From Pseudoscleropodium purum (taxonomy: Eukaryota > Streptophyta > Bryopsida > Hypnales > Brachytheciaceae), in assembly GCA_963969395.1 (NCBI GenBank), contig OZ017795.1, positions 22,177,063 to 22,241,062 on the forward strand: a stretch of 64,000 nt of DNA, in the 5' to 3' direction. The position numbers and the translations under genes are program-made. This document shows positions 1 to 12,558 of this stretch, piece after piece (position 1 is the stretch's first letter; each line of letters begins with the position of its first letter). The notes below the pieces were generated by a model. The model did not search any database, was not told the DNA's origin, and worked only from the letters and a program-made list of their open reading frames with translations.

Positions 1-368
1 ATGTTGCACAATTCCAAATGATCTAAAAATTTTCAAGCATGTAGCCAACTTGCTTTGAAGAATGAATTCAAAGAGTAACCACCATTTTGGACATTTTTTC
101 ATGCAAATGTGACCTTGTGAAGTGCAGCTGCATGGATTTTTGCAGGAAAAAAAAAGGGATTTTTGTGGATTCAAACACTAATATCTTGCAATCAACATGG
201 TGAAAATTTCTGAAATTTTTACCACATCTTCTCAAAATAGTTTAATACAAGATCATACGGTTACTTGTGTTTAAAAATGGTTTTTTTCAGAAATTAGATA
301 CTTGCACTAGAAATGGCAGTTTTAAAGCATTTTTGGTGAAAACATAGTCAAAAACCTTAAGGGATTAA
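1..368 (-). mobile_element. TTAA-ended TIR element, copy A (truncated by window edge)
   Basis: Read on the minus strand from 368, this begins TTAATCCCTTAAGG. It then runs parallel to the copies at 3624 and 11639: the GCCATTTCTAGT block, the block around GATTGCAAGATAT and the CACTTCACAAG block occur in the same order. The other end lies beyond position 1. No coding sequence. Confidence 0.7.
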
Positions 369-3300
369 TACATAGATGCCTATGTATGTTCCAAATCATC
401 TCATGTTTTTGTCTCTAAAAGAAAATTTCCAAAAAAATTATAAATATTTTTTGTCAATACAAGTATTTTATAAGTCATTAAATGTCATTCTTCATGATCC
501 TTTTCAATTTATTGTTATAGATTGCATTTAAATTTTGATCCAACTTGCAATTTTTTGAATGACAAGGGATGACTATATGCACATTTAATCACATTGAGTT
601 CTCTTCTCTCTAAATTGAATTTTTTATTTAATGTATCCCAATTCTAAGTCATAAATATGGATTAGGAAATTTTTGCACCATTTAGAGTTGTGAGCATGAA
701 TTTGAAGTATAAATATATGTACTTGGTTGGATAGGCAATTTTGCCTATCAAATTTTTTTCCTTACATTATCTGGTTATACTTAGTTAAGGTTTTATTTAG
801 ATTTTTTCCTTGTATGAAATTTAAAATTTTCAAATAAAATAAAAAATAATATAGATAGTGATCAAATGTATGATAGCAATACCAAGTACAAAGTCATGAT
901 TTTTTTGTTTTATATTGTGAACCATTCAAATTAATAACCAAAAATTCCAGAAATAAAAATTAAATGAAGAAATAAAAATACAAGATTCTTCAAGTAGAAT
1001 TTGTTTGATGTTGATTAGAGAAGGCATATGTTGACTTTCAATTAAAATAATTCATTTAAAATGTAGTTAATGTGTCCTATTAAAAAAGTCTATTAAATTT
1101 ATTTTTTGTATGCTATGGAGTATTAGTTTTTTTGAGAAACAAAGTTTGCATCCAATTTTTATAATGTTTTTTATAGTGAAGACCTCTAAATATCATGCAA
1201 GAAGTTGGCTAATAGAGTTCACTATGACTAAGGAATTACAAATTGTGGGAAACTAAATAAAAAATACTCTATATTCATGAAGCCATCAAATCATCAAAAT
1301 ATTAGTTCTAATGCAATGTACCAATAATGTGAAAAATTATTTATAAATAATATGGATTTTATTAAATAGAAATAATTAATTTTTATTGTAAAAATATTAA
1401 AGATATGTACTCTTTGCACGCTTTTGTATACAAGTTTTTATGCCTCAATGTATTATTCATTAGAGAAGATTTGAGGCCAATAAGAGACTGTGAATTATCA
1501 TGGCCTAAAAACATTGTGAACGTGCTAAAAATGCTACCAGTAGTGCAGTCCGATGTAGTTGCAAGAGTGCCACATCACTTTCCAATTTTTTTTTTACATT
1601 TTAACCTTTTTTTTGCATTTCAAGAACTAAAATTTATTTAATTATTTGAATTTTTTTTCTGACAATTGCCGTATCCTTTGCTATGAGGAGAACAAAGACA
1701 GTAACAAGCTCGAAACGGCTCTTTACAAACCTCAAATCTTCTCTAATGTAGCAATAATTCCACAAATATACCAAAACCCTAATCATTCTTTGGCTATTGT
1801 AAATTAATAGTTTGTTTATCAAGGGTTTTATGTCTCATCTTAAGTACAAGAATGAGTGACATATGGACTGCATACCTATGTTAGAAGGGAGATTCTATGC
1901 TAACTACATCAAAAAAATCATGGCTATGTGTGAAGGTAGCAAGTATGTTTGAATCTCTTGATATTTTTTGAAAGAAGAAATACACAATTGTAAATAAACT
2001 AGGTACATGGTAGATATATATATTGTGAATAATTTAGGTGGTATGGAGTTACAAGTTTATAAGAAGTCATGATATTGTTGTAGTGATGGGTTAGGGAGAT
2101 CATTCAAGAATTAATTTACTTCTAAATGTCATTCATGTAGTACAATATATGTGGAGTATTTAATTAGCAATATTATTGACATCATTAAGTGTTTAGATAG
2201 ATAGAATGTGAGTTGTGCCTTCAATACATATTATTACGAATATAAATGATTCATCCTTCCATCCAATGTTTTGAATATTATGTACGAGGGATTTATATTT
2301 TTATTTAGTTAAAAAAAAATGAGAATCAATCATTATAATATAATTTCTATGAACTGGATTTCATGTTGCACGTAAGGAGTGTTCAGTGCCTCGGAGGTCA
2401 TGGAATGATATATTACATATGCATACAATAATAACCTGAAAATAGGTGTACCACCTTGGTTTGTATTAGTTGCTCCCCTCTCTCTCAAAAAATTTCAGAT
2501 CATTGATTTTTTTTTTAAATGCTTGCCTTCAAAATTGCCATTGATTTCTTATAAAATCACAAGTCGTTGATCTTGTGAGATTTAATCTGAGCCGTCTAAA
2601 TATAAAACACTGGATGTGGATACAATATCGCATACAAATATGTATCGAATATTGGATAAGAATATTGGATACAGATACAATATTGCATACAAATATGTAT
2701 TGAATATGGATATAGGATGAATTGTCCCATATTGATTATCAAACAAGTTGGTTTCTAAAAATTACAAGAGGGGGGAGGGGTCGTTGGAAATTAAAATTTC
2801 AAAATTCAAAATTTCAAAATTCTAAAATCTCAGTGCAATGCACAATGCACAATACAAAGTGTCACAATGCACAATGCACTCAAAAGTGGCAACTACTACT
2901 ACAACAATATCTAGGCATAGTTTAAAAGCACAATTACATTCAAGTAGGTACAAAGGTTGAGCGAACTTCAAATTGTTTGTTTTAATATAGGTGTGTAGAT
3001 TAATAGTTTTCAAATTTTTTGCACTACTTTCATATGACATTGGATTCTAAGATCTTTGATGAAAGATTCTATATAACAAAGTACATAAATCCATGTGTTT
3101 GGTTGGTTGAGGTTCCATAATAGACAAGTAATGGTTGGATATTTTGTAGGACAAAATTAGTACTTTCTTGAAAAGCCTATACTTAGTCCACATTGAAATT
3201 TTAGTAATTGTATTATTGCTATATCTCAAATTTTGGAAATAGCCTAAAAGTTGTTTGAATATTTGTAGTTTATGTTAAGGTCGTTAGTCAATTGTTGATT

Positions 3301-3623
3301 CTAATGAATTGAGATGTAATTTGTTCATTATGTGTATTTTCTTGTTAGTAGAGGTATAATTATAGGAAATATGGTTTCATTAGTGTTTTTATAAAATTTG
3401 ATAAATGCCCACTATAAATGCACAATTGCACATTGAATTTGAGGTGAAGGACAATTTTTAAGGAAGAGGTATTGTCTTGACTATATGCCCTTCTTTTGAC
3501 CACTACAAAAAAAATCTCCAAATACTAGGTATTAAGAAATTTACAACAAAATAATGATTTGTAACATTGTATACAATAAATATTGAAATCTTATTGAAAA
3601 CTAGTGAAATAGTTTTCAATTTT
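369..3623. other. Gene-free AT-rich spacer
   Basis: No coding sequence, RNA gene or recognisable transposon protein was seen apart from the duplication at 2617. Short frames here lack any domain. Confidence 0.6.
2617..2715. repeat. Two-unit tandem duplication
   Basis: The segment around GATACAATATCGCATACAAA at 2617-2661 is repeated with few changes at about 2673-2715 (GATACAATATTGCATACAAA), with GAATATTGGATA-type links between. Non-coding. Confidence 0.6.
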
Positions 3624-4551
3624 TTAACCCCTGAATTTCTACAACTGTGTTTTAACCAAAAAAACTCAAAAAATGCCATTTCTAGAGAAAGTACCAATTT
3701 ATTTATTTTAAACTTTTTTTGACACACTTAACCATAGTATCTTATATTATGCTAACTTAAAAATATGTGGTAAAATTTTCAAAATTTTTCACTATGTGGA
3801 TTGCAAGATATTAGCATTGAAATTCATTGAAATCATTTTTTGAGCCTTGCAAAAAACTGGGCAGTTGCACTTCACAAGCTTAGTTTTCAATGAAAAAACA
3901 ACCAAAATGGTGCTTCTTAAGATTTGTTTTCTTACACAAGTTGTCCACATGCTTGAAAATTTTTACATCATTTGAAATTGTAAAAACATATAGGAAAAAA
4001 TAGTAAGTAGGTAGTAGTAGTAGAGAATGATTCAAAATACTAAATTATTAAGAATTTAATTATGAAATTTAAAATTTTCAATTTCAATGGTTGAAATGTT
4101 GTAATAAAAAATCTACATCCTATGATCTTATTTTTTTCCCAAAATATTGAAAATTGGGTAAGATAAAGGATTTCAAAGTTAATTTTAGAATAAGGAATCT
4201 ATGGCTACTTGCAAACAAAAAATTTGAATAACATTTCACTCATTGATCAAAATGGAATGATTCAAAGCTTTTTATGTATAAATAACTCTAAAAACCAATT
4301 TCAAATTTGTGTTTATAAAAAAGGGATTTTTTTATCTTGCCATATTGCCCAGTTATGAAAAAAGTAGCATATTAGGCTATAACTTTTGACTCATATTTCC
4401 AAATGCTATGAAATTTAGTGCATATGAAAGATATTCCTTGTCTCCACTTTCTATTAAAATTTGGGCCAAAAAAGTGGAAATTTCTAGTTACACTCACCTA
4501 CCTAAAATTTCTATATAGACAAAAAATGTAGCTTGGTCCTTTACGGATTAA
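3624..4551 (+). mobile_element. TTAA-ended TIR element, copy B (~928 bp)
   Basis: Starts TTAACCCCTGAA and ends with CCTTTACGGATTAA, an imperfect inverted terminus. The interior matches the copy at 11639-12558 along almost its full length, and matches 1-368 in inverted orientation. The TTAA at the right end is followed at once by CCCCAAAAG, which resembles the start of another family member. Non-coding, so a non-autonomous copy. Confidence 0.75.
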
Positions 4552-6385
4552 CCCCAAAAGTTTCATTATCCCTATTAGGTACTCCTATAATTTCAATAGG
4601 AAGAATGGAACTTATATGCTTTTATAGTCTTACTTTTTATTGCAATTCTTTAAAATTTATTTGAAGATAAAAAAATAAGACCTTTTTTGGGCCCATAACT
4701 TTTTCAGCAAGCACCATTTGAATTAAAAATTATACTTCTAGATAGCTCATCTATTATTTATCTTTAAAAATTTCAAAAAATGACACTAGTAATGAAAATC
4801 ATAATATCCTACTTTAACTTTCATTTCCTTTAGTAGGGAATATTGGTTGCTTGAGATTAAGATAGAATAGAATTTTCCTTCTACTTTTACTTTGCTCTAG
4901 AACCATCCGCCGTTCACATGAAGTCTAAGTTCATTCTACCTTTAGCTTTCTACTCCTAGTTATTCTTAAAACCATTTACTAAAGTAAGAGTCTAAGTCAT
5001 ACTTCAGAGTATTTATATTTTATATTGCAGTACCATCTTATCCAAATATAGATTGTTTCGTTGGAGTTGTCTAACTCCCTTATACTTGTCTTCATTTTGG
5101 AATCAATTAACTCCAATGCATTGTCTAAAGCACTTTTTATGATTAAGAGTTGTTATATTCTAGAATATTGTCATTGAAATGGAATTGCCTAGCCCTAATG
5201 CAAAAAATTTCATATGAAAATATCTATGTCTAGGCAATCTCTACTTGCATATTAAGTGCTACCAAGTATACTTATTGTACATCCCACCATGAATTACTTC
5301 ATCCACTAATAAATTCATCCATGAAGATATAATCAAGACTCATGACAATGCAAACCAAAGTTGTAGTATTTTTGATGAGTCATGATTGGCATAGCATGTA
5401 ACTACACTTAGAACTCTTTAATCCAACACTCTCTTCAATGACATTTGGGAATACTTTGAGCACTTGTTACACTATCATTGCTTGTAGCTCATTTGTCTCA
5501 CATACAAACTATTTCACCTATGATATGATTGTCCACCCAATAGTCACATTAAAGAGGAATGATTGTATCACATTATTCTGTTACTTATAATCCACTTCCA
5601 TTCCTTAATTTATTGATTGCTCACATATCCTACAAGCTACAAATGATAAATGTCATGCGCTTGAGAACAAAGTGCATGTCAAAGGAATGGGTATTATACT
5701 TGGAAAATGAAAGTGCCTCTAAGTACCTTGAATTCATTATTCCCACATGCCCATATACACATACCATTCTCTTTGTATGAATAAATTCTAAGGTTTTTTT
5801 TTTATACAATGTTGTATAAACAATTTATTCAGTTTTACAAAATACTTATTACAAGAAGTAAACATGTGGCAACCTTCACGACCAACATGTCTCTGAAAAG
5901 TTAGAATTTGGCAAGCAATTTTGAGTTTTCTTTCACAAATTTTGCTTTGATGAAGTAATAATATATGTGTATTTTACCATTTCTATGTGTTTGGTAACTA
6001 TAAAATTTATAAAATTGTACCTAAATGTCCCCAAAAAATCACAAATTTATGAAAAACTTCCTCCAATAATTTGATATTTTTTAAATTCACAAAAAATTCA
6101 AATCAATTGAAACATTTTTACACCTTCAAATCTATCTTTGAATAATAAAACACACACTCTACACCTTAAAGAAACAATAATTAATTATATACAACTCCCT
6201 TTAATAGTCAAAGGAAAAAATTATAATTGTACATGGTAGAATTGTTTGACAAATTGTTCATTGGACGTAAGGATCTTTACAATGATGTAAGCCAATGCTT
6301 AGAACCTAGACAATGAATGTCAATTATTCACAACCCTCTACTTTCAACATGGATACTTCAACTTCCAACAAGACAATGACAAGAC
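4552..6385. other. Gene-free AT-rich spacer
   Basis: The first ~250 bp retain fragments like the TTAA family (CCCATAACTTTTTCAG-like). Beyond that nothing is recognised. Confidence 0.55.
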
Positions 6386-6632
6386 ATGTATTGTAATTAA
6401 TTGCATCACTTTGTGCTTTCAATTAAAATATAAATATGTAATTAGAACATCCATTTAGTATTGTGATTGGGAAGGAAACCACTATGAACAACAATTTCAT
6501 TAATGTTCATTGCGTGACAAAATTGCATATTGAGAAAATTTACATATTTGGAATACCTAATAGATGTTCTAATTGCATTTTTAAATTTATAATTAAAATT
6601 ATAAAGTGATGCAATTAATTACAACACATTGT
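6386..6632. repeat. MITE-like inverted repeat (~247 bp)
   Basis: The left arm from ATGTATTGTAATTAATTGCA to about 6452 pairs imperfectly with the right arm from about 6551 to 6632. The strongest block is TTGTAATTAATTGCATCACTTT. A second shared block is AATTAGAACATC. Flanking duplications are not clear. Confidence 0.6.
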
Positions 6633-9600
6633 TGATTTGGAAATTAAAAAAACACAATTACAACATCTTTAGGTATTGAAAAAATTCCAAGTATAATGGA
6701 TACAAAATTCTTCAAATTATTTGAATATTATATTTTTATAAGGTATTAGTTATATGTTGGATCCTTTCACTCCATCCAATTTTACTAAAGGGGTCCATTA
6801 TGTTAAAATGAATTTATAATAATCATGAGATGAAGAGAAAGAGACTCAAGCATACACTACATCCTTTACAATCAAATCATAGGAATAAAATAAGGGATTT
6901 GAATGGCATATGCCTATCCTTCTACAATATACTTATGAGATGGAGTGAAGGAATTGGGCATTTATCTCACTTCTTTGTTGTTAATGGAAATAAAAAGTCT
7001 ATCTATACTTTGCCTAAATTTTAATTAAACGAAATAATCAGTTTGGCATTCAATTTCCAATTATTGAAATTTTCACATTTTTCAATTGATTCAAGTTGAA
7101 TTTGGCAAGAGAACTAAACTATGTATGTATCACATAACTTCATAAGTGACTCAATGTTTGAAATGTGCCGCAAGACAACTAGTTAGTGATACAAGTGGGA
7201 TGGTAGGAAGTACAACAATCTATATAGATTGTATAAGGGGATATAAAAGTAAACTTCCCAGCTCAATTTGTGTATTTGGTCCATTACTTTTGATTGGAGG
7301 CTTAATTATTTTGAATTGGGGACAAAGTTTTTTTATTTCTATCTTATGAGCAAGATACATCCCTTGTTTCTACTTTGGTTCTATATTTATATCTTTTTTA
7401 ATTCACTTTGCTATGTCCTATACACAAGATGAACTTTCAAATGACAACTTTTGAAGAGGTAACCATCATGGAGTAATCTAGTATTTGACACCTTTTATTT
7501 TCACCTATGCAATAAAAATTCAACTTTATCAATCTAAATTTTAAGTACTTTAACTTCATGATATTCTCATTTCTAATATTCTAAAGTAAAAATGGAATGT
7601 GGTTTACAAAAAATTACTTGCCAAATCAATTTTCAAATTCTATGAATGGCTAATTAGGCACAATATAGTTTAAATAAACCATTAATTTTTATACAAATTA
7701 AAATTTCATTGATTGTTGATATGCATTGTACCATTAGTGGACAACATTGTTAGCAAAAATAATTGCTTACAACAAATGCTAAAATTTGTAGGGAAATCAT
7801 TTCAATTTTTTTGGCATAGTACAAAAAAGAATTTGATGTAATAGTCATATTTTTATGACCAAATAAAACATTAAAAAAAAAAGTTTAATCCACAAGTTTA
7901 TATCAACCCTACAATTGCAATGATATGTATGTTGTGAATGGGTCAAAGTTTAATATGTTCTACTATAGTATCAAACGTTGGTTCTAATTCATTAGAGTTT
8001 TATTAATTTAAATGCATTGTTTAATGATAAAATCAAAAGCATGCTACTACATGCAATATATTATGATTTTATATAATATTTTTTTAGGTTTGATTAATGA
8101 ATCACCCATTGATGGATTACATAGTCCACTTTGTTTTTTTAGGATTGAGCAAGATTCTATTGACTTCATTATTTGGAATCTTCACATAAAATTTGTATTG
8201 TGGATGTTAATTATCTTAATTCACATGTAGAACTTTCATTGGTTCACGTTATTCTACAAAAGTTATAAATTTTTATAACTTCAATATCAAATTGAGTAGC
8301 TAAAAATATTTTCTAAAAGAAGGTTGAATAATTTTATATAAATTTTAAATTGATACATATACAAAGACATTTGAACCATTCAATTTTCATTACTACAATA
8401 AAAGTTGAGAGTCAAATCTATTTTTGTAGGTAATGTGTGTATACATTTGAATCTAGTATTTTGCCACACTAATTTGGATCAAGATATCTTTCCTATAATA
8501 AATTTTTTTTTAAACAATTGTACAAGAATATAATTAGTTTTCATAAGTACAAATTTAAAATGAAATTCTATAGTTTTGTCAATTACAAGATGTAACAAGA
8601 ATAAAACATCACAAATTAAGACTATATATGCAAGGATATTAATATGAACAACATAAAATTCTTAACATATATTAAAAAATTCATTTAATAATTTTTAAAA
8701 AATTTGATGATTTTTTGAAATATTTAAAAAAAAAATAGATTTATTAAAATGAGTCAATTGTAGCCTATTTGTAATAATGAGGTCTTAATTTACACTAGGA
8801 TTTCCATACTCCCTATGCTACCAATGATGCCCAATCAAAGGTTTCATGGTCTTGTTTTTGAGACAAGAGACATTAGTGATGGAAATGCATATGGATATTT
8901 GAGCTTAGACTGCAATAGATTTCTATTGAAAATCAATTTATTATAGATATTCTTGAGCTATTCATAAATAAATCTACTTAAAATATATAATTTTTTTTTC
9001 AAATATTAATTAATTTGAAAAAATGAATTTGTAATCATGAAATGCTAATTTCTTAATTTTCAATAAAGAAATAAAAAATATATGCACCATCATATTTGAC
9101 ACTGTGATTTAAACATAGAAAGATTGCTCCTGCAACTTATTCAATCTTCACTGTCCGATTTTGGTGCATAGACTTAGTTCAAAAATCATCTGGCAACACC
9201 AAGCCCCTACTATGTATAGCTTTACTTAAACTTAGTGTTTTTTTTGTGTGCTCTTTTCTCTTCATGTCCAGCCTTTTTGGCTTGGTTTGTTTCACCTGGT
9301 TTTTTTAATGTGATGGGTTTTCCATTTGTTTCAAAAGAAAAACAAAGCATGGAAAGATTTTCAAATTTTTTGAACATAAATTGCATTTGATACGAGTTCT
9401 TTTACTATATTTTAAAATTCATGATAATTTCAATTTTTTTCCAAATAATAAAAATAAAATTACAACTAATGTATGATATGTAATCAAATCTCCAAAAAAT
9501 CACATTTATAGGCACTTGTAAAATGAAGTTTGAAAAAATAATTCTAGATTTAAGGTAGTAGCACCTATAATTGCCAAAATAAGAAATTCAATAGAGTTAA

Positions 9601-11638
9601 AGGCATCTTTTTTTAGAAAAATGTTTTTGCAAGATTAGCAGCTAAAAACCATGAATTTATAAAAAAAAATTGGACAAGGCATCTAATTTCTATGAATCTT
9701 CAAAGTAGAACACATTAGGGCACCCTAAATCACACTCTTGGAAATCTACCTTGATTCTCACAACAAATCTGAAAAATTCAAAGCCTACCAATCATAATTA
9801 AGAATGGGTGATGGTTTCAAGGTACTCTCGGAGATAATTTAAGGGCACTCTACTAGCTAGTTATGGGTACAATAACAGTTATGGATGTTGCTACCTAGCC
9901 TTTTAATTGATAGAAAAGTTTTGGCAATTATAAACTCATTAAGTTGGACTTTGGAGGTGTATGTCAACCTATAGACGTCATTGAATGCTATATTTATCAA
10001 TATATAAATCCCAAAGATTCAAACCTTATAGATGCAAAGTGTACCCTTTGAATTCTCATATTTTTTCAAATCCAAATTCAAATCCAAAATTTTGATGGCT
10101 TTGATTTTAGAAATTAGTTGTACCTATTGTTTCCCTCAAATTACCCTTCAATTGAATTTTCTATAGATTTAGAGTTCATGGTTGCAAAATAGATCCTATC
10201 AATTCTCATAAATTTATTTTTTAATTCCAAACTCACCCTAGCTTCATTTTACCATTTTGTCCTAGTTTTATTTTACCATTTTTGTCTTGACTTCATTTCA
10301 TTCAAAATATAGTGCCTCAAAAAGTCCCCTATAGACTCAAAGAAACCCCTATAATTATGTCAATATCAAACTTCCAAATGCCATTCAAAAATCAACTAAA
10401 CTACTTTTGATCTTAAGGTCATCATCACAAAAACTTCAATATTGTAATGTGAAAGTTAGAAAACTCTATTTTTTCATGCATTCATGGCATTTCTTAAATA
10501 ATTAAAATTGATTGGGTATGTTTTTGAACTCAATTTTTTACAATTTTCCTAAAAAGGCTCATAAGATATAGATTGCTTTCTAAAACAATCTTATAGTCTA
10601 GATTTGACATGTTTTAATTGCATCTTAGAGTTCTTAATGATTTAGGGTTCATTCCAAATTACACCTACTTCCACTTAACAATTTTTTAGAGGATTAAAAA
10701 GCAAATTTTTTCTTTGAATTTTTTTCCTAGACTCTCATCTCAATCTTCCAGTTTAAAGATATTTTACTTAAAAGCTTTGTAGAGCAAAATTTCAAATTAA
10801 GAGACTTCAAAAGTCTTACAATCTAGAGTAAAAATGTTCTTGTTACCTAAAATGCTAATATCTTGCAACCTAGAAGGTCAAAATTTAAAATTTTTCTTCT
10901 ACACTTTTTTATTATAGTCTAATACAAGAATCTATGTTTTTTATATGTAAAATATAATAAAATTTATAATTTTTTGCACTTTACAACATAATTAGTAATT
11001 TTGGAGCTTGTTGGTGAGAAATAATCTTTTAGATTTATTTGTCTTCTATAGTTAGATGGTTTGAGCTCCACATGGAAGTCTCACTATTTTATTTAATTGA
11101 ATTGGAATGAATTTTGGTCTAAAGATTGAATTTTAATTGTGGGATGTGCAAGTTCATTAGTGTGTGTGCCATCATGTCTTGATACTTGACTGTATTTTTT
11201 CCTAGCTTTGCATGGTTTACTAAAGTACCTACATATAGATTAGTTTTGTAAATAATTAGGAAAAAATGGGAACATGTCTAAAATATGAAAAATTGTATGA
11301 CTATTTTTGAAAATTTGAAAAACTTTCATTGTCAATTCCGAGTATCCAAAAATTATTTGTGACAAACTTTAGAAAAACACTATTGCAAAGGGGAGCAATG
11401 GTGCCAAAACATTACCACAAAGAGGAGTGTTGAAAAATGAAGAAGAGCAACATCAAATGCCAAAATTAAATTATTTTGACACTTAGGTGCCAAATCAAAC
11501 TTGAATGTCTAGTATATTGTGTTGAACTCCAAATGTCAATACACTATCACACAGGGCTATAAAGTACACTCTAGAGTCCCATTTCTTTTCCTATAAATTA
11601 ATTTATTTGCATCTTGACATAGTGCAACTATTTACAGT
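6633..11638. other. Gene-free AT-rich spacer with degenerate repeat fragments
   Basis: Contains the stem-loop at 9300, a small duplication at 10239-10292 (CCTAG(C/T)TT(C/T)ATTTTACCATTT) and a weak minus-orientation relic of the TTAA family at about 10840-11000 (GCTAATATCTTGCAAC). No genes. Confidence 0.55.
9300..9344 (+). repeat. ~40-bp dispersed stem-loop, copy 1
   Basis: A T-rich arm ending GATGG, a short loop, then CCATTTGTTTCAAAAG and A-rich sequence. The arms pair as T-tract to A-tract through ATGG/CCAT. Confidence 0.5.
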
Positions 11639-12558
11639 TTAACCCCTAAAATTCCATGACAATGTTTTCACTGGATAGCTCAAAAACTGCCATTTCTAGT
11701 ACAAGTACCTAAATTTTTGTTTAAAATTTTTGTTTGGCATATGTAACCATAGGCTTTTGTGATATGCTAACTTGAAAACATGTGGTAAAAATTTCAGAAA
11801 TTTCCACCATGGGATTGCAAGATATAAGCATTCAAATTCACTCAAATCATTTTTGGGCCCTACAAAAAAGAGGGCAACTGCACTTCACAAGCTCACTTTT
11901 CTATGAAAAAAGGTTCAAAATAGTGGTACTTCTTTGGATTCCTTTTCCTAGACAAATTGGCCATATGCTTGAAAAATTTAGATCATTTGGAATTGTTTAC
12001 ATAAAGGAAAGAAAAGCAAGTAATCAATCTGTAGTAGAGATTAATTCAAAATACTAAATTTAATTATGGAATGGAAAAATGCCAACTCCAATGGCTGAAA
12101 TGTTGTAATAAACAATGTACATCTTATGATTTATTTATTTCCAAAAATATTGAAAATTGAGTAAGATAAAAGACTTCAAAGTTTATTTTAGAGTTGAGAA
12201 ACCATATCTATATGTAAACAAAAAATCCTCATAACTTTTGACTCATTGATCAAAACGGAACAATTTAAAACTTTCCACATATATATAACTCTAGAAAATC
12301 AATTAAAAGAAATTTATTCTAAAAAAAGTGATTTTTACTGATATGCCTAGATTGCCCATTTACAAAAAAAGTAATATATTGGGCCATAACTTTTGACTTG
12401 TATTTTCAAATGTCATGAAATTTTGTGCATATGAAAGATAATCCTTGTCCCCACCTTCTATTAAAATTTGGTCAAAAATATAGAAATCGCCAATCATATG
12501 TACGGGCCTAAAATTACTATGTAGCCAAAAAAATGCATACCGATCCTTTAGGGATTAA
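11639..12558 (+). mobile_element. TTAA-ended TIR element, copy C (~920 bp)
   Basis: Starts TTAACCCCTAAA and ends CCTTTAGGGATTAA, so the ends are inverted repeats with one mismatch near the tip. It is homologous to the copy at 3624-4551. The immediate flanks outside TTAA (cagt and tcaa) do not match, so TTAA is the only candidate target duplication. The 91-codon frame inside (11782-12057) is not conserved in the other copies and is not a gene. Confidence 0.78.

Noticed and set aside
3500..3520. CACTACAAAAAAA as a transposon terminus
   Set aside because: No inverted partner and no target duplication were found.
11782..12057. 91-codon frame inside repeat copy C
   Set aside because: Other copies of the same repeat do not keep the frame open, so it is not a transposon protein.
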